From NCBI GenBank assembly GCA_016182705.1, contig JACPGA010000266.1, positions 1-5,163 of the forward strand: 5,163 bases of DNA, read 5' to 3'. This DNA comes from Deltaproteobacteria bacterium (GTDB lineage: Bacteria > Desulfobacterota > GWC2-55-46). The notes beneath the pieces were generated by a model. That model did not search any database, was not told the origin of the DNA, and was given only the letters and a program-made list of their open reading frames with translations. This document shows, piece after piece, positions 1 through 5,163 of this stretch. Each line of letters opens with the position of its first letter. Positions within the stretch are counted from its first letter, which is position 1. The position numbers were made by a program, and so were the translations under genes.

Positions 1-1
1 A

Positions 2-166
2 TTCTTCTGCTACAGGTACGACCCTTACTCCGGAAAATACGTGCTCGACTACCCGGTGTTCGTCAGCATATTCATTCAGGCCCTCATAATAGGAGGGATA
101 TTTTACGGCGTCTGGGGCAGGAGAATATTGGCGAGATTCAGAAAAAAGAAAGAAGGTCAAAGATGA
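2..166 (+). CDS. C-terminal fragment of a probable SCO1/SenC-family cytochrome oxidase assembly protein
   Basis: Only the last 54 codons are in the window; the reading frame enters from the left edge and ends at TGA 164-166. The visible part has a short motif, CYRYDPYSGKY, then a single hydrophobic segment (about fragment residues 18-38) and a very basic tail (RRILARFRKKK). From memory, many bacterial SCO proteins (copper chaperones for the CuA site of cytochrome c oxidase) end this way: a Y-C-[FY]-x-YDP-x-[ST]-GKY motif after the thioredoxin-like domain, followed by a C-terminal membrane anchor. The thioredoxin fold and the CxxxC copper site would lie outside the window, so the family call rests on the tail alone. 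The basic end suggests that the C-terminus is cytoplasmic. The stop codon overlaps the next gene's ATG by four bases (ATGA), which suggests translational coupling within one operon. Confidence 0.5.
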   Translation, partial: FFCYRYDPYSGKYVLDYPVFVSIFIQALIIGGIFYGVWGRRILARFRKKKEGQR

Positions 167-1761
167 AAATGGATGACAACGGGGGAGGGCGGCCTCAAGC
201 CGTATCGAACGGAAGCCCGGGCAGCGTTATGAGAAGGGAGTACGAGACAGCGGGTGCGGGCCAGAGGCTCTGGCTCAAGATTGAATCGCTCGTCAATATG
301 CTCACGACTCCGGCCTTTAACCCCTTTTATTACCTGGGTGCGATCTGCGTTTTCTTCCTCTGGATAATCCTCGTCTCAGGGCTATACCTGTTCTTTTTCT
401 ACAGCATAACCGCCAAGGGCGCTTACCTCTCTGTTCAGAGTTTGTCCGTGAACCAGTGGTATCTGGGAGGCGTCATGCGTAGCCTCCACCGGTACGCTTC
501 CGACGGGCTTGTCCTGTTCATGGCGCTCCACGCCTTGAGGTGCTACATGCTCGACAGGTACAAGCACTGGAGATGGCTCGCGTGGGTCTCAGGCATCGTC
601 ATAGCATGGGTCGTGCTCATCGGCGGCATCTTCGGCTACTGGATGGTCTGGGACGAGAAAGCCCGGCTCGTGGCTACTCTTTCTGCCCACCTGCTTGAGA
701 ACGTGCCCATATTCGGCCTTCCCCTGTCGCTCAACTTCGCCAGGGTGGCAAACCTTACGGACCAGCTCTTCTACATCATCCTTTTCATACATTTCTCGAC
801 TATCTTCTTTCTGTTCATCGCCATCCTCGTGCACATCGTCAGGATAACCAAGGCGGTCATACACCCGCCCAAGGCCGTAGCCTGGGCCCTGTTGGTAATG
901 CTCCTGGTTCTGTCGGCCCTGAAGCCCGCGATGAGCGGCTCCTCAGCCGAATTGAAGCTGCTTGCCGAAACTGTCCCGTTCGACTGGTTTTACATGTTCA
1001 TCTTCCCGCTTTTGAAATACATGGACGCCCATTACGTCTGGGCCTTTATCGTCGCGCTCACGTTGATTGCCGCTCTGGTCCCGTGGATAACCCGCTCGAA
1101 CAGGCGGCCGGTTGTGGAGATAACGCTTTCGAACTGCACCGGCTGCGAGCTCTGCATGGAAGACTGCCCTTACCAGGCCATACAGATGAGAAAGAGGACC
1201 GACGGCATGCCGTATCCGGTCGAGGCCGTCATAAGCCCGAAGAGGTGCGCGAGCTGCGGCATATGCGTGGGCTCATGCGATTACAAGGCGTTGAACCTGC
1301 CTGACATAACCGAAGAGGGCGTCAAGGCGTCCGTGAGAAAGCATATAAAGGAATTGAATGAGGCTGGCGCGGCCGGCCCCAGGGTCATAGTCTTCACCTG
1401 CGCAAAAGGCGCGTGGCTCGATGAAAAAGGGGATGGCAGGATACCGGGAATGGAGTCGGCAAGGGCCGTGAACCTGCCGTGCATCGGCATGCTTCAGCCT
1501 TCGATGCTCTCAATACCCTTTGAGAAGTCGGCTGGAATCGACGGCGTCCTCGTTGCCAGCTGCAAGCAGGGCGACTGCCATTACAGGAGAGGAGAGGAGT
1601 GGTTCATGGAAAGGCTCCATGGCCACAGGCCGCCGGTCGTCAGGAAGTCCATTGACAGGGCCAGGCTCAGGGTAGTGCACCTGTCCAGCGTTGAGAAAAA
1701 AGAGTTCATCGAAGAGCTCTCGGCCTTTGGCAGCTCCCTTGGGGAAAGGAGGGAAAAATGA
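163..1761 (+). CDS. Cytochrome b / 2[4Fe-4S] ferredoxin / MvhD-like iron-sulfur fusion protein
   Basis: This 532-residue protein has three parts. Residues about 40-310 are a cytochrome b core with six predicted helices (about 55-80, 105-130, 138-162, 201-227, 238-256, 290-309). H109/H123 and H210/H224, both pairs 14 apart, fit ligands for two b haems. Glycine pairs G59/G73 and G144/G158 match the haem-packing glycines of bc1 cytochrome b, and GYWMVW and ENVPIFG resemble GYVLPWG and SAIPYIG. Residues 325-335 and 362-372 carry two CxxCxxCxxxC sets for a 2[4Fe-4S] ferredoxin. Residues about 406-508 resemble MvhD/FlpD (PF02662), with C413, C440 and the GDCHY block (C467, C472). Six helices place the iron-sulfur part in the cytoplasm. 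The inferred role is electron transfer between quinone/quinol and a cytoplasmic partner; direction and partner are unknown. Helix G of a full cytochrome b is absent, with the ferredoxin in its place. Start ATG 163 has AGAAGG (151-156) six bases upstream; ATG 169 is less well placed. Confidence 0.88.
   Translation: MKMDDNGGGRPQAVSNGSPGSVMRREYETAGAGQRLWLKIESLVNMLTTPAFNPFYYLGAICVFFLWIILVSGLYLFFFYSITAKGAYLSVQSLSVNQWYLGGVMRSLHRYASDGLVLFMALHALRCYMLDRYKHWRWLAWVSGIVIAWVVLIGGIFGYWMVWDEKARLVATLSAHLLENVPIFGLPLSLNFARVANLTDQLFYIILFIHFSTIFFLFIAILVHIVRITKAVIHPPKAVAWALLVMLLVLSALKPAMSGSSAELKLLAETVPFDWFYMFIFPLLKYMDAHYVWAFIVALTLIAALVPWITRSNRRPVVEITLSNCTGCELCMEDCPYQAIQMRKRTDGMPYPVEAVISPKRCASCGICVGSCDYKALNLPDITEEGVKASVRKHIKELNEAGAAGPRVIVFTCAKGAWLDEKGDGRIPGMESARAVNLPCIGMLQPSMLSIPFEKSAGIDGVLVASCKQGDCHYRRGEEWFMERLHGHRPPVVRKSIDRARLRVVHLSSVEKKEFIEELSAFGSSLGERREK
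1745..1752 (+). promoter_or_regulatory. Strong Shine-Dalgarno for the 219-residue membrane protein
   Basis: AAAGGAGG lies five bases before ATG 1758, inside the last codons of the cytochrome b fusion gene. It is a near-perfect anti-16S match at ideal spacing and fixes the downstream start. Together with the ATGA stop/start overlap it suggests that this gene can both reinitiate and recruit ribosomes independently. Confidence 0.8.
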
Positions 1762-2417
1762 TAATCATACTCATAACCCTCTTTGCTTTTATAATACCCG
1801 TGGGCATATACCTCTGGAGGGAATGGAGGAAGAACAAGGCAAAAGAAGCAAAGGAGGGCCTTGCCCCGAAGAAAAAAAAGCCGCTTTCAATCTCCGGACT
1901 GGTGAGGGTCAGCGTCCTTTTTCTAATCATGGCCGTTCCGGTATACTTTCTTTCAGACCTGCCGTATTCCTATTACCCGAAGGATGACGGCATGCTGAAG
2001 ATAGCCTTCAAGCACTCCGGGACGAGAGTCGCGGACTGCGAGGAGGCTGACCTCATAAAACAGGAGGGCGACAGGTACAGGCAGCAGCTCAAGGACACCA
2101 GACAGGTCCGCATGAGCATAGAAAAAATAGCCAAATGCCCGCGCGAGAGAAACCCCGTGGTCATTGAGCTTTTCGTAGACGGGCAGAAAATCCTGGACAA
2201 GTCCTACTCGCCCACTGGCCTTAAAAAAGATATGGCTTCGTATATATATGACGAGTTCACTGTGCCAGCCGGAGAGCATTCTTTCCGTGTGCTCCTCTAT
2301 AATACCGGCAGGAAAGACACCCCGGCATACGCCCTTGATGAAAAATCCATGGTGAAGCCCAGGGAAGTGAAAGTTGTCTGGTTCAGTGATAAGGCGGACG
2401 CTCTCATTTTAGAATGA
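1758..2417 (+). CDS. Two-helix membrane protein with an extracytoplasmic domain, function unknown
   Basis: I do not recognise this 219-residue protein. Residues 1-19 are a hydrophobic helix, 20-45 a strongly basic linker (RREWRKNKAKE through PKKKK), and about 47-66 a second helix. The remaining 150 or so residues are soluble. By the positive-inside rule the linker is cytoplasmic, so the C-terminal domain should face the periplasm or cell exterior. That domain contains a charged, probably helical stretch (about 95-126) bracketed by its only two cysteines, C94 and C127. It then shows alternating hydrophobic segments (VVIELFVDG, EFTVPAGEHSFRVLLYN, REVKVVWFS) that suggest a beta-sandwich. The gene overlaps the cytochrome b fusion by four bases and is followed by a terminator, so it is the last gene of the operon. 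An accessory or assembly role for the neighbouring redox protein, or for an oxidase further upstream, is an inference from context only. Confidence 0.85.
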   Translation: MIIILITLFAFIIPVGIYLWREWRKNKAKEAKEGLAPKKKKPLSISGLVRVSVLFLIMAVPVYFLSDLPYSYYPKDDGMLKIAFKHSGTRVADCEEADLIKQEGDRYRQQLKDTRQVRMSIEKIAKCPRERNPVVIELFVDGQKILDKSYSPTGLKKDMASYIYDEFTVPAGEHSFRVLLYNTGRKDTPAYALDEKSMVKPREVKVVWFSDKADALILE

Positions 2418-2432
2418 CTTTTGCCGCAGAGC

Positions 2433-2467
2433 AGGCGGGAGGGTTTTTCGAACCTCCCGCCTTTTTT
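2433..2467 (+). terminator. Rho-independent terminator of the cytochrome b operon
   Basis: GGCGGGAGG (2434-2442) pairs perfectly with CCTCCCGCC (2453-2461), a nine-base-pair GC-rich stem with a ten-base loop, followed at once by six T residues (2462-2467). A33 and the first T can extend the stem. It begins 16 bases after the stop codon of the 219-residue protein and separates the operon from the receptor gene. Confidence 0.93.
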
Positions 2468-2525
2468 AATTCAAGGCCCGCCTCCCTTCCACCGATAAGC
2501 CTTTATGCTTTCAGGGAAAAAAATC

Positions 2526-2554
2526 TTGTAAAAAGACGGATTTAGTAATAACAT
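2526..2554 (+). promoter_or_regulatory. Tentative sigma70-type promoter for the chemoreceptor gene
   Basis: TTGTAA (2526-2531) and TAACAT (2549-2554) are separated by 17 bases, each matching four of six consensus positions. Transcription would start near 2561, giving a leader of about 45 bases. The strong terminator just upstream makes a promoter in this 188-base gap likely, but the exact boxes are only a best guess. A sigma28 (flagellar/chemotaxis) promoter was looked for and not found. Confidence 0.35.
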
Positions 2555-2579
2555 TCGATTGTTGCGTACTCTGTCTTTT
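2531..2579 (+). repeat. Imperfect inverted repeat in the chemoreceptor upstream region
   Basis: AAAAGACGGA (2531-2540) can pair with TCTGTCTTTT (2570-2579) over ten positions, including one G-U pair. Inside the 29-base loop, AACA (2550-2553) faces TGTT (2560-2563) across TTCGAT, so a nested hairpin is possible. The arms straddle the proposed -10 box, so this may be an operator-like site. If transcription begins further upstream it would instead be a leader-RNA structure. No known riboswitch class was recognised. Confidence 0.4.
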
Positions 2580-2605
2580 CAAACACGGCCCTAAAAAAGG
2601 AAACG

Positions 2606-4804
2606 ATGAGATTCGGGATCAGGGTCAAGCTCCTTATCTTTGCCGCTCTTGTCTGGGCGGTCATATTCGGCGTTTACAGCCTCTATATCTACCAGGAGAG
2701 GATAGCCCAGACCCAGAGGATGGCCCTCATGACCGCCGGGTTCCTCTCAAGGAAGACCGCGGCTGACAGGCAGTATTACAATTCCACCATCGTAAAGCGG
2801 GCCCTCGAGTCCGGCCTTACCGTCTCCAGGAGCTACCAGGAAAAGGCGCGCTCTATCCCCGTACATACCACATTCCTTAAAGAGGCTGGCCAGACCCTCG
2901 GGGTCGAGGGAAGCCTCAAGATGGAACTGGTGAGCCTTACCCCCATAAACCCTTCCAACGCGCCCGGTGACGCCTTTCAGCTGAACGCTCTCGAGCGTTT
3001 CGTAAAGGGCGCGGATACCCGTTCATACAGCTTCGGGGACTACGCTGGCAAAGAATCGCTCAGGTACATGATACCCGATATCGCGACCTCGCAGACGTGC
3101 GTGGACTGCCATAACGCGCAGGCGGCAAGCCCGAGGAAAGATTACAGGATAGGCGACGTAATAGGCGGCCTTGAGATAGTCATCCCCATAGAAAGCGAGA
3201 TGGCGGCCGCCATGGACGACATCTGGCGCTCCATAGCCTACGGGTTCATAGTCGTCATGGCAATGGGGCTCGTGGGACTGGCCTTCATAAGAAAGGTCGT
3301 CACCTCCCCGATACTCGGCCTTGTCGAAACTACAAAGCAGCTCGCCTCCGGCGACCTTACGGCCAAGGCTGAAGTCAGTTCCGACGACGAGGTCGGCGAC
3401 CTCGGCGCGCAGACCAACGCCGTTGCCAGAAACCTGCACAGGATGATAGAGGACATAAGGCGCACTTCCGACGAGGCGGCGAGCGTGTCGTCCAGGGTGC
3501 GGGAGATGAGCAGGACAGTGCTTGAAGGCTCGAGCAGGCAGGGCAACTCGCTCGATTCCATCGGGTCGAACATGGAGGGGCTGAACGCCGCCATCTCCGG
3601 CATAGCCAATTATACCGAGATGCTGGCAAGGTCTCTTGAGCGCGGCTCTTCGTCGGTCCAGGAACTCGGCGGCAGTATCAAAGAGGTCGTCGGCAGCATG
3701 GAGGCCCTTTCCATGAGCGTTGACGACACGGCCGCGTCCACCAGGGACATGAGCTTTTCGATAAAGGAGATATCCGAGAACATCGGGAGCCTGTCAATGG
3801 CGGCTACCCAGGTCTCTTCCTCGATAATGCAGATAAACGCGAGAATAAAAGAGGTAGAGTCGAACGCGGCCGAGGCCTCGAGGTTCGCCGAGGACGTCAT
3901 ACGGGACGCCAGGGCAGGCATGGAGACCGTCGAGTCCACCATAGGCGGCATCGTGAAGACAAAGGATATAAACCGGGAGTCCACGATAATCATCAACAGC
4001 CTGTCGGAAAAGATTAAAGAAATAGGAAAAATACTCGATGTAATACAGGAGGTCGCGGAAGAGACAAACCTCCTGGCCCTGAACGCGGCCATCATAGCGG
4101 CCCAGTCAGGCGACCACGGGAAGAGTTTTTCGGTCGTCTCGAACGAGATAAAGGACCTGGCCGAGAGGACCTCGACCTCGGCAAAGGAAGTCTCCGAGAT
4201 AATAGACGCCGTGGAGATAGAGTCTGACAGGGCGGTCAAATCCATGGAGCGCGGCTTTGTCAGCGTCGAGGAGGGCGTAAGGCTTTCCATGGAAGCTGGC
4301 GAGAGCTTGAAGAAGATACTCGGAAGCGCCCAGCGTTCGACTACCAGCGTAAGGGATATAGCCAGGGCCTCCCAGGTGCAGGCAAAAGAGGCGAGGATGC
4401 TCGCGGAGGCCACCGGCAAGGTCGCGGAGATGGCCAGAAGGATAGCCAACGCCACGCAGGAGCAGGCAAGGGGCTCAGAGCTCATCAACAAGGCTTCCGA
4501 GCGCATGACGGAGATAGCCTACAGGGTGAACGCCTCGACCAGGACGCAGGCCGACTCCAACAGGCAGATAACCTCGACCATAGACGACGTGAATAGAATG
4601 GTCGCTTATGTAAATGACGTTATAAGAGAGCAGAGCAGGAACACCGCGAAAGTTCTCGAAGCTCTGGACGCGGTAAGGAAGGTGTCCGTCGAGAACATAG
4701 AAAAGGCGGTCATCGCCGACAGGGCGGTCGAGGAGCTTTCAAGGCTTGACCGGGACTTGACCGACGGGGTCAAGAAGTTCAAGCTTAGGAAAAACCAGTC
4801 ATGA
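2606..4804 (+). CDS. Methyl-accepting chemotaxis-type receptor with a c-haem (Tll0287-like/DUF3365) sensor domain
   Basis: This 732-residue membrane receptor has helix 1 at residues 8-28, an extracytoplasmic sensor at about 29-208, helix 2 at about 209-229, a HAMP domain at about 230-282 (P235, DEVGDLG 261-267) and a long cytoplasmic coiled coil to the C-terminus. The sensor has Tll0287-like marks: LTPINPSNAP (111-120), a LERF segment, RYMIP, then CVDCH (C165, C168, H169; bases 3098-3112), a covalent c-haem site. Related haem-c sensors are known from Geobacter receptors, so redox, oxygen or NO sensing is plausible; the ligand is not shown. The signalling tip is EETNLLALNAAI (485-496), followed by ERTSTSAKEVSEII. 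The protein ends in KKFKLRKNQS without an NWETF-like receptor tail. The ATG has AAGGA (2597-2601) four bases upstream. The gene stands alone; no cheA, cheW, cheR or cheB is in view. Output could be taxis or another Che-like pathway. Confidence 0.93.
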   Translation: MRFGIRVKLLIFAALVWAVIFGVYSLYIYQERIAQTQRMALMTAGFLSRKTAADRQYYNSTIVKRALESGLTVSRSYQEKARSIPVHTTFLKEAGQTLGVEGSLKMELVSLTPINPSNAPGDAFQLNALERFVKGADTRSYSFGDYAGKESLRYMIPDIATSQTCVDCHNAQAASPRKDYRIGDVIGGLEIVIPIESEMAAAMDDIWRSIAYGFIVVMAMGLVGLAFIRKVVTSPILGLVETTKQLASGDLTAKAEVSSDDEVGDLGAQTNAVARNLHRMIEDIRRTSDEAASVSSRVREMSRTVLEGSSRQGNSLDSIGSNMEGLNAAISGIANYTEMLARSLERGSSSVQELGGSIKEVVGSMEALSMSVDDTAASTRDMSFSIKEISENIGSLSMAATQVSSSIMQINARIKEVESNAAEASRFAEDVIRDARAGMETVESTIGGIVKTKDINRESTIIINSLSEKIKEIGKILDVIQEVAEETNLLALNAAIIAAQSGDHGKSFSVVSNEIKDLAERTSTSAKEVSEIIDAVEIESDRAVKSMERGFVSVEEGVRLSMEAGESLKKILGSAQRSTTSVRDIARASQVQAKEARMLAEATGKVAEMARRIANATQEQARGSELINKASERMTEIAYRVNASTRTQADSNRQITSTIDDVNRMVAYVNDVIREQSRNTAKVLEALDAVRKVSVENIEKAVIADRAVEELSRLDRDLTDGVKKFKLRKNQS

Positions 4805-4847
4805 TTGCTTGATTTCGCGTGTAAAACAGCAATAATTGCCTTGTAAA

Positions 4848-4887
4848 GCCGGTTTTCATGGGTCTTAAACCGTAAAACCGGCCCTTT
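4848..4887 (+). terminator. Inverted repeat after the chemoreceptor gene, possible weak terminator
   Basis: GCCGGTTTT (4848-4856) pairs perfectly with AAAACCGGC (4874-4882) around a 17-base loop, 44 bases after the receptor stop codon. Only three T residues follow (4885-4887), so as a Rho-independent terminator it is weak. It may instead be a processing or 3'-end stabilising hairpin. It is the only clear candidate for ending the receptor transcript before the next promoter. Confidence 0.5.
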
Positions 4888-4914
4888 ATGCGGCATGCCC
4901 ATTCTGAAAAAATG

Positions 4915-4943
4915 TTGCAAGGGGGCATTGAATACCTTATAAT
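4915..4943 (+). promoter_or_regulatory. Near-consensus sigma70-type promoter
   Basis: TTGCAA (4915-4920) is followed after exactly 17 bases by a perfect TATAAT (4938-4943); the start would be near 4950. This is the best promoter match in the window. No protein gene follows, so it drives either the tRNA-Leu from a leader of about 175 bases or a separate small RNA. Confidence 0.65.
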
Positions 4944-4949
4944 ACTTAA

Positions 4950-5093
4950 AGCTTTTGTGCGGATTTCCCGCTGCCCAGCGTTAAAAAGACCTCTTCCAAG
5001 CCCGGCTCTGTCTTCATTCAGGCCCCGCCACTTCACAAGTCTTAAAGGCGGAATTCGTCGCGATCATAAAATCACGGGAGAAGCCCTTTTTTT
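4950..5093 (+). ncRNA. Candidate small RNA or long pre-tRNA leader
   Basis: This is the stretch from the predicted start of the strong promoter to a run of seven T (5087-5093). It contains short complementary arms: GCGG/CCGC (4959-4962 with 4968-4971), CCGCC/GGCGG (5025-5029 with 5047-5051) enclosing ACTT/AAGT, and CGCGAT/ATCACG with one mismatch (5059-5076). The helix before the T-run is only three base pairs (GGG 5076-5078 with CCC 5084-5086), a poor terminator. It did not look like 6S RNA, SRP RNA, tmRNA or RNase P RNA by the motifs I know. The stretch may simply be the untranslated leader of the tRNA transcript. Confidence 0.22.
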
Positions 5094-5104
5094 ATTGCGG
5101 CTCG

Positions 5105-5126
5105 GCAGGAAGGGGTCATCTCCTGC
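5105..5126 (+). other. Hairpin abutting the tRNA 5' end
   Basis: GCAGGA (5105-5110) can pair with TCCTGC (5121-5126) around a ten-base loop. The right arm includes the first two bases of the mature tRNA, so in a precursor it would compete with acceptor-stem pairing or sit next to the RNase P cut. It could be chance. Confidence 0.3.
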
Positions 5127-5163
5127 GAGAGTGGCGGAACTGGCAGACGCGCCAGACTTAGGA
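5125..5163 (+). tRNA. tRNA-Leu (anticodon UAG), 5' part, truncated by the window end
   Basis: The 5' half of a leucine tRNA is visible: acceptor strand GCGAGAG (5125-5131), T8, a D-arm with GCG/CGC pairing (5134-5136 with 5148-5150) around the GG-containing loop, anticodon stem strand CCAGA (5152-5156), and loop CTTAGGA (5157-5163) with anticodon TAG at 5159-5161. The D-arm and CCAGA stem closely match E. coli tRNA-Leu(UAG) as I remember it. It would read CUA and, by wobble, other CUN codons. The 3' anticodon arm, long variable arm, T-arm and acceptor 3' strand lie beyond the edge, so integrity cannot be judged. Confidence 0.9.

Noticed and set aside
1083..1304. A + strand 73-codon frame with histidines and cysteines.
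   Set aside because: It is an out-of-frame reading of the ferredoxin region of the cytochrome b fusion.
2529..2556. A sigma28-type flagellar promoter before the receptor.
   Set aside because: TAAA is present but there is no GCCGATAA-like box at the right spacing.
3610..4506. A 298-codon frame on the - strand.
   Set aside because: It lies wholly antisense to the receptor coiled coil and is a by-product of that gene's codon use. The predicted product is a serine-rich string without domains.
4785..5036. - strand frames of about 80-100 codons after the receptor gene.
   Set aside because: They overlap the receptor 3' end, the inverted repeat and the promoter region, have no clear ribosome site and show no recognisable protein features.
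4950..5093. Identification of the intergenic transcript as 6S RNA or SRP RNA.
   Set aside because: The SRP tetraloop/asymmetric-loop signature is absent, and no long closing stem with a central bubble typical of 6S RNA could be drawn.
4888..5163. A + strand reading frame open from ATG 4888 to the window end (92 codons).
   Set aside because: It runs through the promoter, the T-run and into the tRNA-Leu. It has no good ribosome site, and the translation is low-complexity and unlike a protein family.
1..5163. CRISPR arrays, insertion sequences, attachment sites or long direct repeats.
   Set aside because: No regularly spaced DNA repeats, transposase frames or terminal inverted repeats were seen. 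The tRNA is a possible integration site but its 3' half is outside the window.

Overview
The window is bacterial and moderately GC-rich. Its codon use leans strongly to AGG for arginine and ATA for isoleucine. With a multi-domain redox membrane protein and a haem-c chemoreceptor, this suggests an anaerobic or facultative lineage of the Desulfobacterota/Nitrospirota kind. That placement is an impression from codon use and gene types and was not tested. All supported genes lie on the + strand.

Region 1 (2-2417) is the 3' part of an operon. Three genes are joined by successive 4-base ATGA overlaps. They are the C-terminus of a probable SCO-type cytochrome oxidase assembly protein, a 532-residue fusion of a six-helix cytochrome b with a 2[4Fe-4S] ferredoxin and an MvhD/FlpD-like iron-sulfur domain, and a 219-residue two-helix membrane protein of unknown function. 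A strong intrinsic terminator (2433-2467) closes the operon. The fusion is the most interesting gene here: it looks like a single polypeptide that could carry electrons between the quinone pool and cytoplasmic iron-sulfur partners. No Rieske protein or cytochrome c1 gene is in view.

Region 2 (2418-4804) has a 188-base intergenic stretch with a tentative promoter and an imperfect inverted repeat. It leads to a stand-alone 732-residue methyl-accepting chemotaxis-type receptor. Its extracytoplasmic sensor is of the Tll0287-like (DUF3365) kind with one c-haem motif (CVDCH). The signalling coiled coil is unusually long, and several trimer-contact residues at its tip differ from those of E. coli Tsr.

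Region 3 (4805-5163) has no convincing protein gene. It holds an inverted repeat just after the receptor gene, a near-consensus sigma70 promoter with a perfect TATAAT, and a possibly structured transcript ending in a seven-T run. The 5' half of a tRNA-Leu with anticodon UAG is cut by the window end. The two main proteins fit a common theme of respiratory redox chemistry and redox sensing, but they are separate transcription units and no functional link is shown.
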